A stretch of 64,000 nt of DNA from positions 124,001-188,000 of the forward strand of contig JASWJB010000011.1 in the NCBI GenBank assembly GCA_032433595.1, in the 5' to 3' direction. Position numbers and translations under genes: made by a program. The notes under the pieces were generated by a model. The model was not told where the DNA came from and made no database searches. It saw only the letters and a program-made list of their open reading frames with translations. The stretch is from Conoideocrella luteorostrata (Eukaryota > Ascomycota > Sordariomycetes > Hypocreales > Clavicipitaceae). Positions 24,745 through 35,238 of the stretch are shown here, one piece after another (the first letter of the stretch is position 1; each line of letters opens with the position of its first letter).

Positions 24745-26118
24745 CTAACATGGCAAACTCGGATTGCCCTCATCATCAACAAGACTGAGTTGTTGGACCT
24801 CGCGTTCCTGGGTCTCATCCCAAACATCGGTTGGTAGTCTAGGTGGCTCCCACGACGGATTCTCTAAAAGTATCCTGGCTATAGCAACTGGATCTTTGGT
24901 AACAACTGTCCTCATTGGAACATCGAGGACGCCGTACCAAGCTGGGCCTAGGTACACGCATATGTCCTGGAGAGATCTGCAACCAACTCCGTCAAGCCAC
25001 CAGACGTGGGGGGCAAGTTTGAGAAACACTACATAGTGTGCCAATATGACTAGAGCATGTTTCTGCTTCTCACGAAACAGCTCAACCAAATTAGACGGTA
25101 GGAACGTAAACCATGTGATAATACGCAGCGTCATCACTGCGCCGAACCCCCTCTTACGTAGGTTCTGGTACAAAGAACCCAAGTACTGGAGCCCTTTGAA
25201 GTAAGTCGTCTTGTGAGGAAATTCCGGATCTTGGGGGTGGATTGCTGTGATCAAGTTTTTAAGTTTCATTGGTGCATAACTGGCTGCTTCTTGTAGATCA
25301 ATAGATGGTCGGCGGAAAAGCCGTGCTAAACCAGAGCTCAGGAAGGCGTCTTGCTGTATGCGTTGAACTATGACCCTAATGCCACGCCATATCAATAACC
25401 AATGAAGTATGTAGAGATCTGGGCCGTCAGGTTCGCGAAAGTTTTCGGCTGTTATGGCCGTGATGAGTAAAGAGTTGCCTAAGAGCGCGCCAAAAGTTTT
25501 CGGATCAGCGGCTTCAATAGCTTTCTTATATTCATACATAGCCCCGGCTTGGTAGTAGTTTTTTCGCATGGGACCGCCGAGATCGTAGCCTGTGGAGGAC
25601 TTATAATGAAGACATGATAAGGCCATGACGGATTGGAAGAGGAATTTACAGTTGAATGCATGATTCAAAACCTCATTTCGCATAAGTTCTTGTGTCGGCT
25701 TTGAAGTTCCCCCTTCAATGGAAAATGAAGAACTAGTGTGAGTACGAAAAAACCAGATGGCTATCTTGTCAATCAAGTTAGGGTCGGCTAGCGCAGGTCT
25801 TGGTGCTTGCAACACAGCTAAAGGCACAGCTTCTTTGTATTGAGTGCTGCCGATGGTAGTTGAAGGTGTTGCTGTCCTTGTATGGCCTAATTCTTGTGAC
25901 ATCTCCAGGAAAGAAGTTGGCTCACGCCGATTGGCGTAGACGCACTCTTCCCCCCGGCGCATGCAAGTTGTACAAGTTGGATGCTTTTCATCACACTTAA
26001 CTCTGCGAGATTTGCAGTTCTGGCATCCCATGCGGGATTTCTTATGTGGTCGTTTCGCGTGATAGGGCTTGTCATCGTCCGGGCTCTTTGGCTGGTGCCC
26101 TATATCATATTCAGCCAT
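24745..26118 (-). CDS. Zn2Cys6 transcription factor, sterol-uptake-control-like
   Basis: This is a 457-residue single-exon nuclear regulator. The zinc cluster lies at residues 32-59 with Cys 32, 35, 42, 49, 52 and 59 (CX2CX6CX6CX2CX6C) and is preceded by the basic run KRPHKKSRMG. This arrangement and the short length resemble the Upc2/sterol-uptake-control type of C6 protein and not the long fungal-specific type at 10-12 kb. The C-terminal part is helical and includes LHWLLIWRGIRVIVQ and a Trp-rich end region; no second DNA-binding domain is seen. The start is the first ATG and sits 31 codons before the cluster. The target pathway is unknown. The assignment to the Upc2-like group is by general resemblance only. 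Confidence 0.82.
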   Translation of the reverse strand: MAEYDIGHQPKSPDDDKPYHAKRPHKKSRMGCQNCKSRRVKCDEKHPTCTTCMRRGEECVYANRREPTSFLEMSQELGHTRTATPSTTIGSTQYKEAVPLAVLQAPRPALADPNLIDKIAIWFFRTHTSSSFSIEGGTSKPTQELMRNEVLNHAFNCKFLFQSVMALSCLHYKSSTGYDLGGPMRKNYYQAGAMYEYKKAIEAADPKTFGALLGNSLLITAITAENFREPDGPDLYILHWLLIWRGIRVIVQRIQQDAFLSSGLARLFRRPSIDLQEAASYAPMKLKNLITAIHPQDPEFPHKTTYFKGLQYLGSLYQNLRKRGFGAVMTLRIITWFTFLPSNLVELFREKQKHALVILAHYVVFLKLAPHVWWLDGVGCRSLQDICVYLGPAWYGVLDVPMRTVVTKDPVAIARILLENPSWEPPRLPTDVWDETQEREVQQLSLVDDEGNPSLPC

Positions 26119-27809
26119 TGTATCCGATCAGAGAATATTTAATGTGTATCTCAAAATGGGCCCGGATGTATTCGACCTGGACTCGGCTTCGGGTGGCAAT
26201 AATTGGATGTGATGTAGGAGTATCCAGCTCGACCCAGAGACTAAAGACGGTCTGCTCTGGGATGGCTGTGCGTAGAACTGAACGCGAAATAACCCAAAGG
26301 AAGAAGTGGCAGCTGTGTGCCTAATCTGAAGCACTTTTGTACATCTGTTTGAGTGATGTTGCGAGTAAACAAGACACCGTTTGGAGAATGTGTTGTGCCG
26401 GGATTGGGCTAAAAGAGATGGACGAGGGAGTTACAGATACCTTCCCAATTTGGTAGCGTCAGTCAGTCCCTACCTTATAGAATATTTCACAAATTCATCA
26501 CGCTGAAGTTGGCAGTTTTGAAGGGAACATGAAAGCAGGGCGCATCCCACCCAAGAAAGACACGGGTGAACTAGTTTGTTCGGCCAAGTGGACATGGGAT
26601 GCGGCTGAACGAGCCTGCCTAGGGTTTCTGCAGCTGGTGTGCCAGCGAGCCTGCCGCAAATAATGAAACGGACAAACAAAGTCGGCAAGAAATTTCGAGG
26701 AAATGGTGATGTAGGAGCAATAATGTTGGCTGCAGATATAATTTTAATGGAAAAAGCACCCAGTACTTAAAGCATCATGACACCTTCCTGGCGTCTGTTC
26801 ACGTGGGGCATTGGCAGCGGCTGGAGTCCAATCCTGGGTCTGTCGTCGTTACGCGTTTCCACGACTAACTGCAGAGATGCGAAGCTATTTGAGTCATGAG
26901 TTGCACTAACTAGACCGTACGTTGATGCGTAGGCTTACGCCGGTGACGTATAGACTGCTGGATGTTCACGCCAACAGGGTTTACGAATTGGTTGCTGTAT
27001 CTTCTTTTCTGTATTACACTGCATTTATCGAAGGACTGGGCGTTTCTATTCTGATAGGACCAATGAACCCCCATATTTACTACATTTTATCTAAATGTAC
27101 GATGCGAAAGGGGGACGACTTAGCCGCCACATTGGAAGACAGTCTTGGGCATGCCTCTCTTTCTCAGTTAAGATAGGAACATATATTACGACGGCGCTGG
27201 TTCTAGATAAGCATCGAATACCTTCCTCTCTTCTTCACTCCTTCCTAGTCCGGTCTTTTTTGTCTCTCTGCCCTTCGATTTTGAGCTTCCTTGCACGACA
27301 AACACCTCAAGGCTCAACTTCACCCGTTTGACACTACGCAGTATCCTGGATGATGTAAAGAAAGTCTACATGAATTAGAAACTTGGCTAATAATTAACCT
27401 ATATGGAGCCTTCGCGCCAAAAAATTTTGCATTACCAACTCTTACTCAAGCTGAATGTATTACCGTAGCAAACAACTCGTGAAAATTCACGGTCAAGGCC
27501 TGTTGGTGTTGCCATCACGTAAGCAGGCAACATTGACAATTATAAAAGAGGTAACTAATCTATCTACTCGGGTAGACGAGTTGTGATACGCGACACAGGT
27601 GTGACAGGTTGTAACTACTTGTTAGACCCCACTATGGTTCACCTCGAAATAATTTGTGGGTCATATTGTCTCCCGTCTAAATATGTAGCCTACAGTTGAT
27701 ATTGACTATGCTACATGAGATGCTCGATGACGGTATCCGGATTGGGCTTTGACTGCTCAAAGCCGGTCTCTCCTAGTCCTATTTGCGTATCCATTACTTA
27801 CCTGTCCGA
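26119..27809. other. Divergent intergenic region, Zn2Cys6 gene and AAA gene
   Basis: A 1.7-kb spacer with no supported gene. A pyrimidine-rich segment at about 27215-27310 may mark a transcription start for the AAA gene, 500 bp upstream of its ATG. The rest is AT-rich. No TACGGAGTA copy is seen. Confidence 0.35.
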
Positions 27810-30800
27810 ATGCCGACGCTAATTATTAGAGCGACGCCCTCAAGTGCGTTGGCGCTCCGAGCGTCACTGACAACATCTCAACGAGCTTTCCACTCGGTCA
27901 CTCGCCATTACAGCACAAATGGTGCTGGCCCTGGGGGGAAACCAATTGATGGCACCGTAACGGAACACGAAAACGGAGACGAATACCCGGCTGCTATCGA
28001 GACCACTGGTGGTCGTACCAGGAGTCTCACCGCCGGTCCTCTAAGAAGGAGTCAGGCCCGTCGACGGACAGCTTCTGCTCTTCCTCCGGTTAAGCTGTCG
28101 AGCAGTTTTCTTAATGACAATGTTTCAGTATACTCTGCGAGTAAACAACCCTGCCTCCCTGATGCTCTCGTTGAAGATGCTATGCACGATAAAATATCGC
28201 AACTCGTGGTTGGCCAGATATCTTCACCCATGCAGACACATCAAGCTATAGAAACATACTTCAGCAGTGCTTTGGCCGTGCTGCTGTCAAGAGCCTGCGA
28301 GCTTGCGATTGATTTTAGTCGCTCGCTCAGCGATGGCCAAAACCTTCGGCAGAATCAATTTGAACAAATTGAGAAGGTGGTTCGAGTCTGGGACATGATT
28401 CTTGATTCAGCTTGGCATATTGTCGATTGTATTTATCCCGCAAGGAAAGCCGAATATTTATACAAAGTGCGACCATTCTGGTGGTGGAATATTAGCAAGG
28501 ACGTTAATTGTCGTACGCCGAAATTCCAAACAGACCAAATTCTTGCCCACTCTACCAATATGATGGACCAACTCCATCATGCCGGGTCGCTTGCGTTTCC
28601 CCTCTCACATGCAGTTATGGATTTTCCCGTGGACACTCTGATGGCAATGCAAAGGGCGCTGGATCGCGAACTGCAAGCCACGCCTTCAAAGAACTTCGAT
28701 TCGAGAACCAGCAAGCGGCCGATCACAATTCTCTCCATGTCGGGCTATGGCGGCCAAGCTATAGCTGAGGCTATTGGCCGGCATCTAGCCTTTTGGAATC
28801 GGGCAGATCTGATTCATTTGGATGCACAAGATTTGTCTATATTAGTTGGCGATTATCTGGGGCTAAATTGGGCATATTCTCGAGGTGCTGTGTCTATGAT
28901 GGGTTTCCGCGCCGCTGAGCTGAATGGAAAACTTCCGCGAGAGGTTCAGTTCTCTTCTCGGTTTAACGACGAAGATGACAACGGTACTGAAACCGGTGTA
29001 ATCGGGCTACGGGCATCTGCTGGTTCTTTTGAAGATGAAATTCAAAAGATCAGACAAGGCGACTACGACTGTTTCAGCAAATGGGAAAGTCTAAAAATCG
29101 ACAAGATCTTGGATCATATTATCCGTGCCGCGGAGCTAAAACGAACCCCTGAGGCTGGTCCGCGACGGATACTCCTTCATCTTCACGATATTGTTGAATT
29201 GAGTATGACTCTAGAAGGATCTTTATTGATTGGTCGGCTGAGAGTACTAGTTGATGCTGCGTGGCAACAGGGAATGCATATTGCCATCTTTGGGACCTCC
29301 TCCTGCGAAGAGCCGTCAGAGGAATTTCAGGATGCTGTCAAGCAGTTCGCAACTACTGACTGGGTTATTACGCGCCATCTTGAACCGGAGAGGATGGATA
29401 GTCGACATATGACGAAGAGCCAACTCACACATAGCCGTTTCAGTCTTCAGAAAGCAGACTACTTTTTTGAGAATATTCGGAACATCAATCGCATGATTAG
29501 GACCTTACATTCCGACTCACATATGTCTGTTTTAGATCCCTCTAGCGAAGACGTCAGAGCGATCTTACGCTCTGAAAACCCGAAATCTTCGATCTTGCGT
29601 GACTCTATCCTACCTATACCCGAAATATATAACCTGGCATTTGCTTTCAAGGCTCTTGAAAACACACACAAAGGGTCTGGCCCGAACGCACTTTCAGAGC
29701 GATGTGCGATGGGCAATCTTCAACAACAACAGGGAGAGCAATTCCTTGACCAAGTGAAAATGGAGAACCAGATCGAGAGTGGTGAGCGGCATCATAGCCA
29801 TGAAGAGCCAAAACACGACGGCCGAGCCGCAACTAAATTGAACGAATATGAGAAACGAATTTCCTCCGGCCAAATTAATCGCGATAATCTGCGGATATCA
29901 TTTGCAGATGTTCATGCGCCACACGAGACTATATCTGCCCTCAAATTACTTACCTCCTTAGCTTTGGTGCGCCCAGATGCCTTTGCGTATGGTGTTCTCG
30001 CTCAAGATAGAATACCCGGTTGTCTGCTCTATGGTCCTCCTGGTACTGGCAAGACCATGCTTGCCAAAGCTGTAGCAAAGGACAGTGGTGCTAATATGCT
30101 CGAAATTAGCGGTGCTACAATCAATGACAAGTGGGTTGGTGAGAGTGAGAAACTGATCCGCGCAGTCTTCACATTAGCCAAATGCATGCAGCCATGCGTC
30201 GTTTTCATCGACGAGGCCGATTCTCTGCTTGCTAGTCGCAGCATGTTCGGTCATCGTGCGTCGCACCGTGAGCACATTAATCAGTTTCTCAAGGAGTGGG
30301 ACGGCATGGAAGAGACCAATGCATTCATTATGGTTGCCACGAACCGCCCATATGACCTTGATGAAGCGGTGCTGCGAAGATTGCCACGTAAGATCTTGGT
30401 CGACCTGCCACTCAAAAAAGACCGAGCTGCAATTTTGCAATTGTTACTTAAAGACGAGTGCTTGGATAGCTCAGTGTCTATAGAAGACTTGGCGGAGAGA
30501 AGTCCTTATTATTCTGGCTCAGATCTGAAGAATGTGTGCATTGCAGCTGCCATGGCCGCCGTGGAGGAGGAGAATGAAGCTGCATTTAAACACCAAGATT
30601 CTGAGCCATATCAATATCCAAAATGCCGTGTGCTGCGGAGCGAGCATTTCGAAAGCGGCCTTAAGCAAATTCCGGCAAGCATAAGTGAAGACATGGCATC
30701 GCTAAAGCAAATACGCAAATTCGATGAGGAGTATGGCAATAGACGGGGGGGGCGCAAAAAGAGACCGTCCGTGGGATTCGGAGTCCTAGGTGACAAAGCA

Positions 30801-30836
30801 ATGATCGACCCTAATGAAGCCAAAATTCGGCCATGA
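27810..30836 (+). CDS. Large mitochondrial-type AAA ATPase
   Basis: A single exon encodes 1008 residues. The first ATG is at 27810; the open frame extends upstream only to a TTG. MPTLIIRATPSSALALRASL followed by TTSQRAFHSVTRHYS is a strong mitochondrial presequence. The C-terminal quarter is a complete AAA module close to the Msp1/ATAD1 and spastin branch: Walker A GPPGTGKT from about residue 742, Walker B VVFIDEAD from about 797, and NRPYDLDEAVLRRLPRK with the arginine fingers. About 400 residues earlier, SGYGGQAIAEAIGRHL followed by LIHLDAQDLSIL resembles a degenerate first AAA module lacking a proper P-loop Lys. The product is therefore likely a tandem-AAA mitochondrial remodeller with one dead ring position. 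Its substrate is unknown. The tail is basic (GRKKRPSVGFGVLG). Confidence 0.82.
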   Translation: MPTLIIRATPSSALALRASLTTSQRAFHSVTRHYSTNGAGPGGKPIDGTVTEHENGDEYPAAIETTGGRTRSLTAGPLRRSQARRRTASALPPVKLSSSFLNDNVSVYSASKQPCLPDALVEDAMHDKISQLVVGQISSPMQTHQAIETYFSSALAVLLSRACELAIDFSRSLSDGQNLRQNQFEQIEKVVRVWDMILDSAWHIVDCIYPARKAEYLYKVRPFWWWNISKDVNCRTPKFQTDQILAHSTNMMDQLHHAGSLAFPLSHAVMDFPVDTLMAMQRALDRELQATPSKNFDSRTSKRPITILSMSGYGGQAIAEAIGRHLAFWNRADLIHLDAQDLSILVGDYLGLNWAYSRGAVSMMGFRAAELNGKLPREVQFSSRFNDEDDNGTETGVIGLRASAGSFEDEIQKIRQGDYDCFSKWESLKIDKILDHIIRAAELKRTPEAGPRRILLHLHDIVELSMTLEGSLLIGRLRVLVDAAWQQGMHIAIFGTSSCEEPSEEFQDAVKQFATTDWVITRHLEPERMDSRHMTKSQLTHSRFSLQKADYFFENIRNINRMIRTLHSDSHMSVLDPSSEDVRAILRSENPKSSILRDSILPIPEIYNLAFAFKALENTHKGSGPNALSERCAMGNLQQQQGEQFLDQVKMENQIESGERHHSHEEPKHDGRAATKLNEYEKRISSGQINRDNLRISFADVHAPHETISALKLLTSLALVRPDAFAYGVLAQDRIPGCLLYGPPGTGKTMLAKAVAKDSGANMLEISGATINDKWVGESEKLIRAVFTLAKCMQPCVVFIDEADSLLASRSMFGHRASHREHINQFLKEWDGMEETNAFIMVATNRPYDLDEAVLRRLPRKILVDLPLKKDRAAILQLLLKDECLDSSVSIEDLAERSPYYSGSDLKNVCIAAAMAAVEEENEAAFKHQDSEPYQYPKCRVLRSEHFESGLKQIPASISEDMASLKQIRKFDEEYGNRRGGRKKRPSVGFGVLGDKAMIDPNEAKIRP

Positions 30837-31240
30837 GGTTTAACACGCCCAGTTGTTCGATTATCGTTCTTTTATCGGTATCGAATCAAGTCAAATTTAT
30901 GTGGTCCTTTTTCGTTTCGAAAGTCAGTGTTTGACTTGCATTTATCATCAACTCACTTGGTTACGTGACACACTGTTAGAGAATAGAATTCTGCATTAAG
31001 CATAAATAGATGCAAGAGTAGATAATAGTGCGCATTACGGGAAAGGATTCTCAGTTGTATTTATATTTATACATGACAGAACCAGTGTTTAGCGGCGCAA
31101 GCCTGGTTATTTTCTCTACACCCTCCACTTTTTTCTCCCTCGCGACCCTCTCCAATCCAAGCTTATCTCTGAGCTCATTGCTAGGCAAATGTGCCAACAT
31201 TGCAGACGTTGTACTTATATGCGTGCCCTTGAATCGTGAT
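30837..31240. other. Spacer between convergent AAA gene and tfb1
   Basis: AT-rich shared 3' flank. A plus-strand open frame at 31028-31246 begins without a good context and is not supported. Confidence 0.35.
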
Positions 31241-33229
31241 CTATGAACTATATTTAGCTTCAGTAGAGATTTGCATCTTTTCCGCAGCCAGAGCTCTGGA
31301 ATAGTCGTCTCTGCCCTTCTCTAGCGCATCGAGTACCGGCTGCATTAATTTGGTAACAGCATCCCGTCCACCGCCAACCATATCAGGCTTCCACCTGATT
31401 TTCTTGCCCGTCCGCTCATAGTGATCTCGAATCTCCTGTTTGCGCTTACGGATAACGTTGTCCCTTTCCTGGTTAGCATCATCAGCGACGGCATAGATAC
31501 GAGCGGCAGATCTATTAAGCGACTCTGCGAGATATTGGAGCTCGGCAGCGCGATCTGGATCGCCTGAGAGGAATGCTGTCCAGAATTGATGAAGAAACTC
31601 AATACTGGTCGCATGGGTGAGAGCACATTTCTCAGCAATAGATTGAGGCAAACCCATCGGGGTTGTAGCGTCGCCAGAGTGGCCGAACTGTTGTGCTCGT
31701 TGTTGGAGTACTCCATTCAAGATTTCCTGTTCCGCGACTTTGATAGCACTTCGAGATCCCACTTGCATAGGCTTATGGCCCTCTTCATCATCGCTATCGG
31801 TTTCATCTTCAAAGGCAATAGCGGCTTGCAAACTAGCCCCTCCACTAGAATCCTGTCCAAAGCCCTTCAAAGAGTCCCCCACTTTGGCTAATACCTCTCT
31901 TGGTTTCTGAGCTGCAAAAATATGCGAATTCATTGATGGCGCCGCTTCTTGTTTGGAGAAGAACTTGTTTTGCTCTTTTACGTTAAGCATAATGCGTTGA
32001 TCTGCGGCATCATCGCGCAAATCACGTAGCGCTAGCTCGGCCCAGTTGTCTCGATCGGCACCATCATCGTGGCTGTCGGATGGAGACACGTTAGCCATAA
32101 TCTTTTCGCTTAAGCTATTCAGTGTCTTAACGATGGGTATGTTGGCTCTAGGTCGCATCTCTACGTCTTTGGCGTTGCCGCTTCTGAACCCTCCCTGATT
32201 TTCTTCATTTGCTTCCAAGTCAATGATGTGAGGAATACTCTGTGCCATGATCTTGCTTTGTAGCCCCTGGGTGTTTTCGCTGACATCATATTTATCGAAG
32301 AGAAGATCTTGCCCATCATTTCCCGCTATCCTCTCCCCTCTCAGTTTCTTTGATAATCGACTGAGGAAGAAGCGAGACCAAAACTCTGCTTCAGAAAGTT
32401 TTGGCACATTCTCGTTGTATATTCTCTTGACCAGTGGATGCTGGGCGAAAATCATTTGAACCTGCTCAACGGTGATATTCAGTTTCAATTCACCGTCAAC
32501 GGTCCGTGGCTTCACTGTCGACAAAACATTGTAGGCACCTTTTGTTTGGTTAATTTCGATGGCATGGGCCCTCAAAAGGTTGGTGCGCGTAGACCAGAAC
32601 TGTGTGTTGAAAGCCGCGCCAGATATTGATTCAGGTTTCATGGATATAGCCTCGACGTAAGTTTGATGGAGACTTCTATGCTTCCTCATGAGTGATTGTT
32701 GTAGCTCAATATCATTCTTCAGCTGATTGTCATCAAACCATCTTCCCGATGACATCAGCTGGGAATTTACAGCATTTACAAATGCCATAGATCCGGATGC
32801 GGTTCCGACGCCAGCGGTCGAGGTTCCTGCGTTTGGGCGAGGCGCATTGACGTCACCACTTCTAGCATCGGCCAAGATTTTAGACAAGATATCCTTGACA
32901 GCCTTCGCTTCCTCTTTAGCCTCAGACGTGTTGAAGTGGAAGAGATAAGTGGCGGGGTCAACGCCGCTGTCTGATTTCTGAAAAATTTTCAACATAACCT
33001 TGGCAGCAGTTTCTGGGGTTTGCTGAAGGTCTGATTTTGATATATCACCAATTAGTTGAAGACGTAGAAAGTGTATGTGAACGACCTTACTGGTAATATT
33101 TGCAACTGGTAACGACACTGTTGGAGGACCACCTGAACTAGGGGTCCATGTGACGATTTGATGGTCGCTAGTCAGCGTGAGGATCCCATCCTTCTTTTTG
33201 AACGACGTACGACCTGCCGGAGTGGCCAT
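31241..33229 (-). CDS. tfb1: TFIIH core subunit Tfb1/p62
   Basis: Tfb1 is a core subunit of TFIIH, which opens promoters and acts in nucleotide excision repair. The region 33229-31241 is open throughout (662 codons), but comparison with the family shows an in-frame 60-nt intron at 33090-33031: donor GTAAGG, branch CTAAT, acceptor TCAG. Removing it turns VANITS...KSDLQQTPETA into VANITNLQQTPETAAKVMLK, the conserved PH-domain sequence, so the protein is 642 residues from exons 33229-33091 and 33030-31241. The N-terminal PH domain binds activators and repair factors. Two BSD domains follow, the second with EAEFWSRFFLSRLSKKLRGE. The C-terminus is helical, ending in DYSRALAAEKMQISTEAKYSS. The ATG is the first in frame. 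Next upstream on the same strand is cia1. Confidence 0.93.
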   Translation of the reverse strand: MATPAGRTSFKKKDGILTLTSDHQIVTWTPSSGGPPTVSLPVANITSKVVHIHFLRLQLIGDISKSDLQQTPETAAKVMLKIFQKSDSGVDPATYLFHFNTSEAKEEAKAVKDILSKILADARSGDVNAPRPNAGTSTAGVGTASGSMAFVNAVNSQLMSSGRWFDDNQLKNDIELQQSLMRKHRSLHQTYVEAISMKPESISGAAFNTQFWSTRTNLLRAHAIEINQTKGAYNVLSTVKPRTVDGELKLNITVEQVQMIFAQHPLVKRIYNENVPKLSEAEFWSRFFLSRLSKKLRGERIAGNDGQDLLFDKYDVSENTQGLQSKIMAQSIPHIIDLEANEENQGGFRSGNAKDVEMRPRANIPIVKTLNSLSEKIMANVSPSDSHDDGADRDNWAELALRDLRDDAADQRIMLNVKEQNKFFSKQEAAPSMNSHIFAAQKPREVLAKVGDSLKGFGQDSSGGASLQAAIAFEDETDSDDEEGHKPMQVGSRSAIKVAEQEILNGVLQQRAQQFGHSGDATTPMGLPQSIAEKCALTHATSIEFLHQFWTAFLSGDPDRAAELQYLAESLNRSAARIYAVADDANQERDNVIRKRKQEIRDHYERTGKKIRWKPDMVGGGRDAVTKLMQPVLDALEKGRDDYSRALAAEKMQISTEAKYSS

Positions 33230-33822
33230 GGTGTGTTATGAGTCGTTGTTTGAGCTGCATGTATTCTTAGCTTTCTCGCTTGCGCAGCCCTAGCTGCTGC
33301 CTATTCACGAATCCTCTCCAATTCTGGAGGTCAAATGTTGATGATCCGCCCTTATGTGCTGTTTACCTCTCCAAATGAAATGATCCCGTCGATATTCGGA
33401 GGCAATTTTTTCTAAATAGAAAGAAACAACGGCAATCTCAACAAAAAAAATCCGACGGACGGAATTATGTTTGAAATGGTCAGGGTAGGTGATAGAGTGT
33501 AACGTGAACGACGACGCCTCGGAGCTCTGTGGATGCACCAGATGAGGCTAGTGACCAAACCACTTGCTGGGGCTGTGGCGTAACTACAGCACAGTTGGAT
33601 TGCCGATCAGTGCCAAACATTGAAAATTAGACCCCCCCATCAAATCAACCGCCTTGGCAGGACAATTTACATTGCTAATATGGCAGCACGAAGGACAACA
33701 TATGTCTCCGAATGGATATATCTTGACCAGCGTCTGTTTCGGATCTTTATTGGCCCATCTATGCGAATATTTGAAAAGACAAGATTCACTTCTAAATTAA
33801 CACCATTCTTTTCCCCTCAATA
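33230..33822. other. Spacer between cia1 and tfb1
   Basis: Holds the tfb1 promoter and the cia1 3' end. No gene, repeat or TACGGAGTA copy is seen. Confidence 0.35.
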
Positions 33823-35238
33823 CTATCTGCTCCGTTCGGAAACCCCGAAGTCTTGGTCCCTGGTCTTGACCTGCCATGATTTAACTACACCATCATCTCC
33901 AGTGGTGACCAACATTTCCTCCTCGCCGCGCCTTTCGGAAGCAGCATCATACCGTAAGCACCAGGTGATATGGTTGACTTCAAAAGGTCCATGAGCATTA
34001 GGAATCGTCGCTAGCAAATCCCATGTACTCGTTGATTGCGTTGATGTGGAACGGAGCCCGTCTGCATTGTTTGATGACATTTGGTCTCCCGATCTTGCCT
34101 TCTCATTACGACTGTCCGTAGTAGATGATGGCTCCGACCGATCGTTTTCTCGATATAAAGCAATGCTGCCATCTCGCCCAGTGCTGGCTACCAACCCGGT
34201 CTTTTTGCTCCATGTTACCGAGTATATATCTCGATTGTGCACAGTGGGCAAAACAGACGTGCATCTCCAGTCCTCCCGCAAGGATCGTCTCATGGTGTTA
34301 GGAATACCCCCAAGCGCGCTCCGACCCGCTGTGCTCGAGTCATCATCCTCCTCATTCTGTTCCTCTTGTACTGCCCATAGGCGCATAGTCCCATCAGCAG
34401 AGTAGCTAAGTAGCCGGGGGAAACTGCTATTCCTTGGCCGCGATTCCCATTCAATGCCCCAGACGGTTCCTTCATGGCCATCCAATACAGCGACACAAAC
34501 CCATTCGCCGTCGCCATCTTCTCGCCAAATACGGACTGTGTTGTCATAGCTGGCACTAGCGAGAACATCCGCGCTGTACTGACGGCGAGAGTTTCTTCCA
34601 GGGACATCTGGACACCATGCAACGGCCTTTACGTCACCTTCGTGCTCACTGAGAACAGCAATGGTTTCCCATTCGTCATCTGCCTCCGACGCGCCTATGT
34701 CTTCCCAGATCCAAACAGATTTGTCCCGCGAGCAAGTTGCAAAGTATGCGCCGGAAGGGGCAAAAGCGCAAGACTTAATCTCAGAATCATGGCCTTCCAA
34801 CACTAGAGTAAACTCCCAGTCTTTATAACCGGTATCGCTGAGGTCGCTAATGCCTTCACCTCCACTTCTGCAGCTACTAGTTGTGATCTCGGTTTCGAGC
34901 GTGACCTCGTCGGTTCCGGGTCCGGCTGCGGGGTCGCCATCCCACCGCCAGAGTCCAGCAGTGGCATCAAAGCTTCCAGATACAAGGCAGAGCTTTTGAG
35001 AAGGTAGACCAGGCTTCCAAGCTACAGTTCGAACGGAACGGGTGTGGCCACCAGTCAAGGTGCTGTGGGACGAGAGGGTGGAAAGTGAGAAGATTGTGAC
35101 GGATTTGGCATGAGCAGTTGCAATCAAGGGGAGAGTTGGATGTGGTATTGACGCCCAAGCACGCTCGTGGAGATCTGGTCGAAAAGGCTGTATAGGCTCA
35201 ATGGTTGTTGTCATCGATGGAGGCGCGGCGGACGGCAT
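33823..35238 (-). CDS. cia1: Cytosolic iron-sulfur assembly protein Cia1 (CIAO1)
   Basis: Cia1 is a seven-blade WD40 propeller in the targeting complex that delivers Fe-S clusters to cytosolic and nuclear proteins such as XPD and DNA polymerases. A single exon encodes 471 residues. The repeats are clear: GHTRSVRTVAWKPG, SGSFDATAGLWRWD, LEGHDSEIKSCAFAPSGAYF, TCSRDKSVWIWE, EHEGDVKAVAWCPD, ASASYDNTVRIWRED and DGHEGTVWGIEWE. The protein is longer than yeast Cia1 (330 residues) because of acidic or Ser-rich insertions between blades, for example after GDPAAGPG and the GRSALGG loop, which is common in filamentous fungi. It ends in DDGVVKSWQVKTRDQDFG. The first ATG gives MPSAAPPSMTTTIEP; the Met at residue 9 is an alternative start. 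Confidence 0.92.
   Translation of the reverse strand: MPSAAPPSMTTTIEPIQPFRPDLHERAWASIPHPTLPLIATAHAKSVTIFSLSTLSSHSTLTGGHTRSVRTVAWKPGLPSQKLCLVSGSFDATAGLWRWDGDPAAGPGTDEVTLETEITTSSCRSGGEGISDLSDTGYKDWEFTLVLEGHDSEIKSCAFAPSGAYFATCSRDKSVWIWEDIGASEADDEWETIAVLSEHEGDVKAVAWCPDVPGRNSRRQYSADVLASASYDNTVRIWREDGDGEWVCVAVLDGHEGTVWGIEWESRPRNSSFPRLLSYSADGTMRLWAVQEEQNEEDDDSSTAGRSALGGIPNTMRRSLREDWRCTSVLPTVHNRDIYSVTWSKKTGLVASTGRDGSIALYRENDRSEPSSTTDSRNEKARSGDQMSSNNADGLRSTSTQSTSTWDLLATIPNAHGPFEVNHITWCLRYDAASERRGEEEMLVTTGDDGVVKSWQVKTRDQDFGVSERSR

Noticed and set aside
27783..27809. N-terminal extension of the AAA protein
   Set aside because: The frame upstream of the ATG at 27810 begins only with TTG; the ATG gives a normal mitochondrial presequence.
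34046..34806. Two plus-strand open frames antisense to cia1
   Set aside because: Shadows of the WD40 coding sequence.
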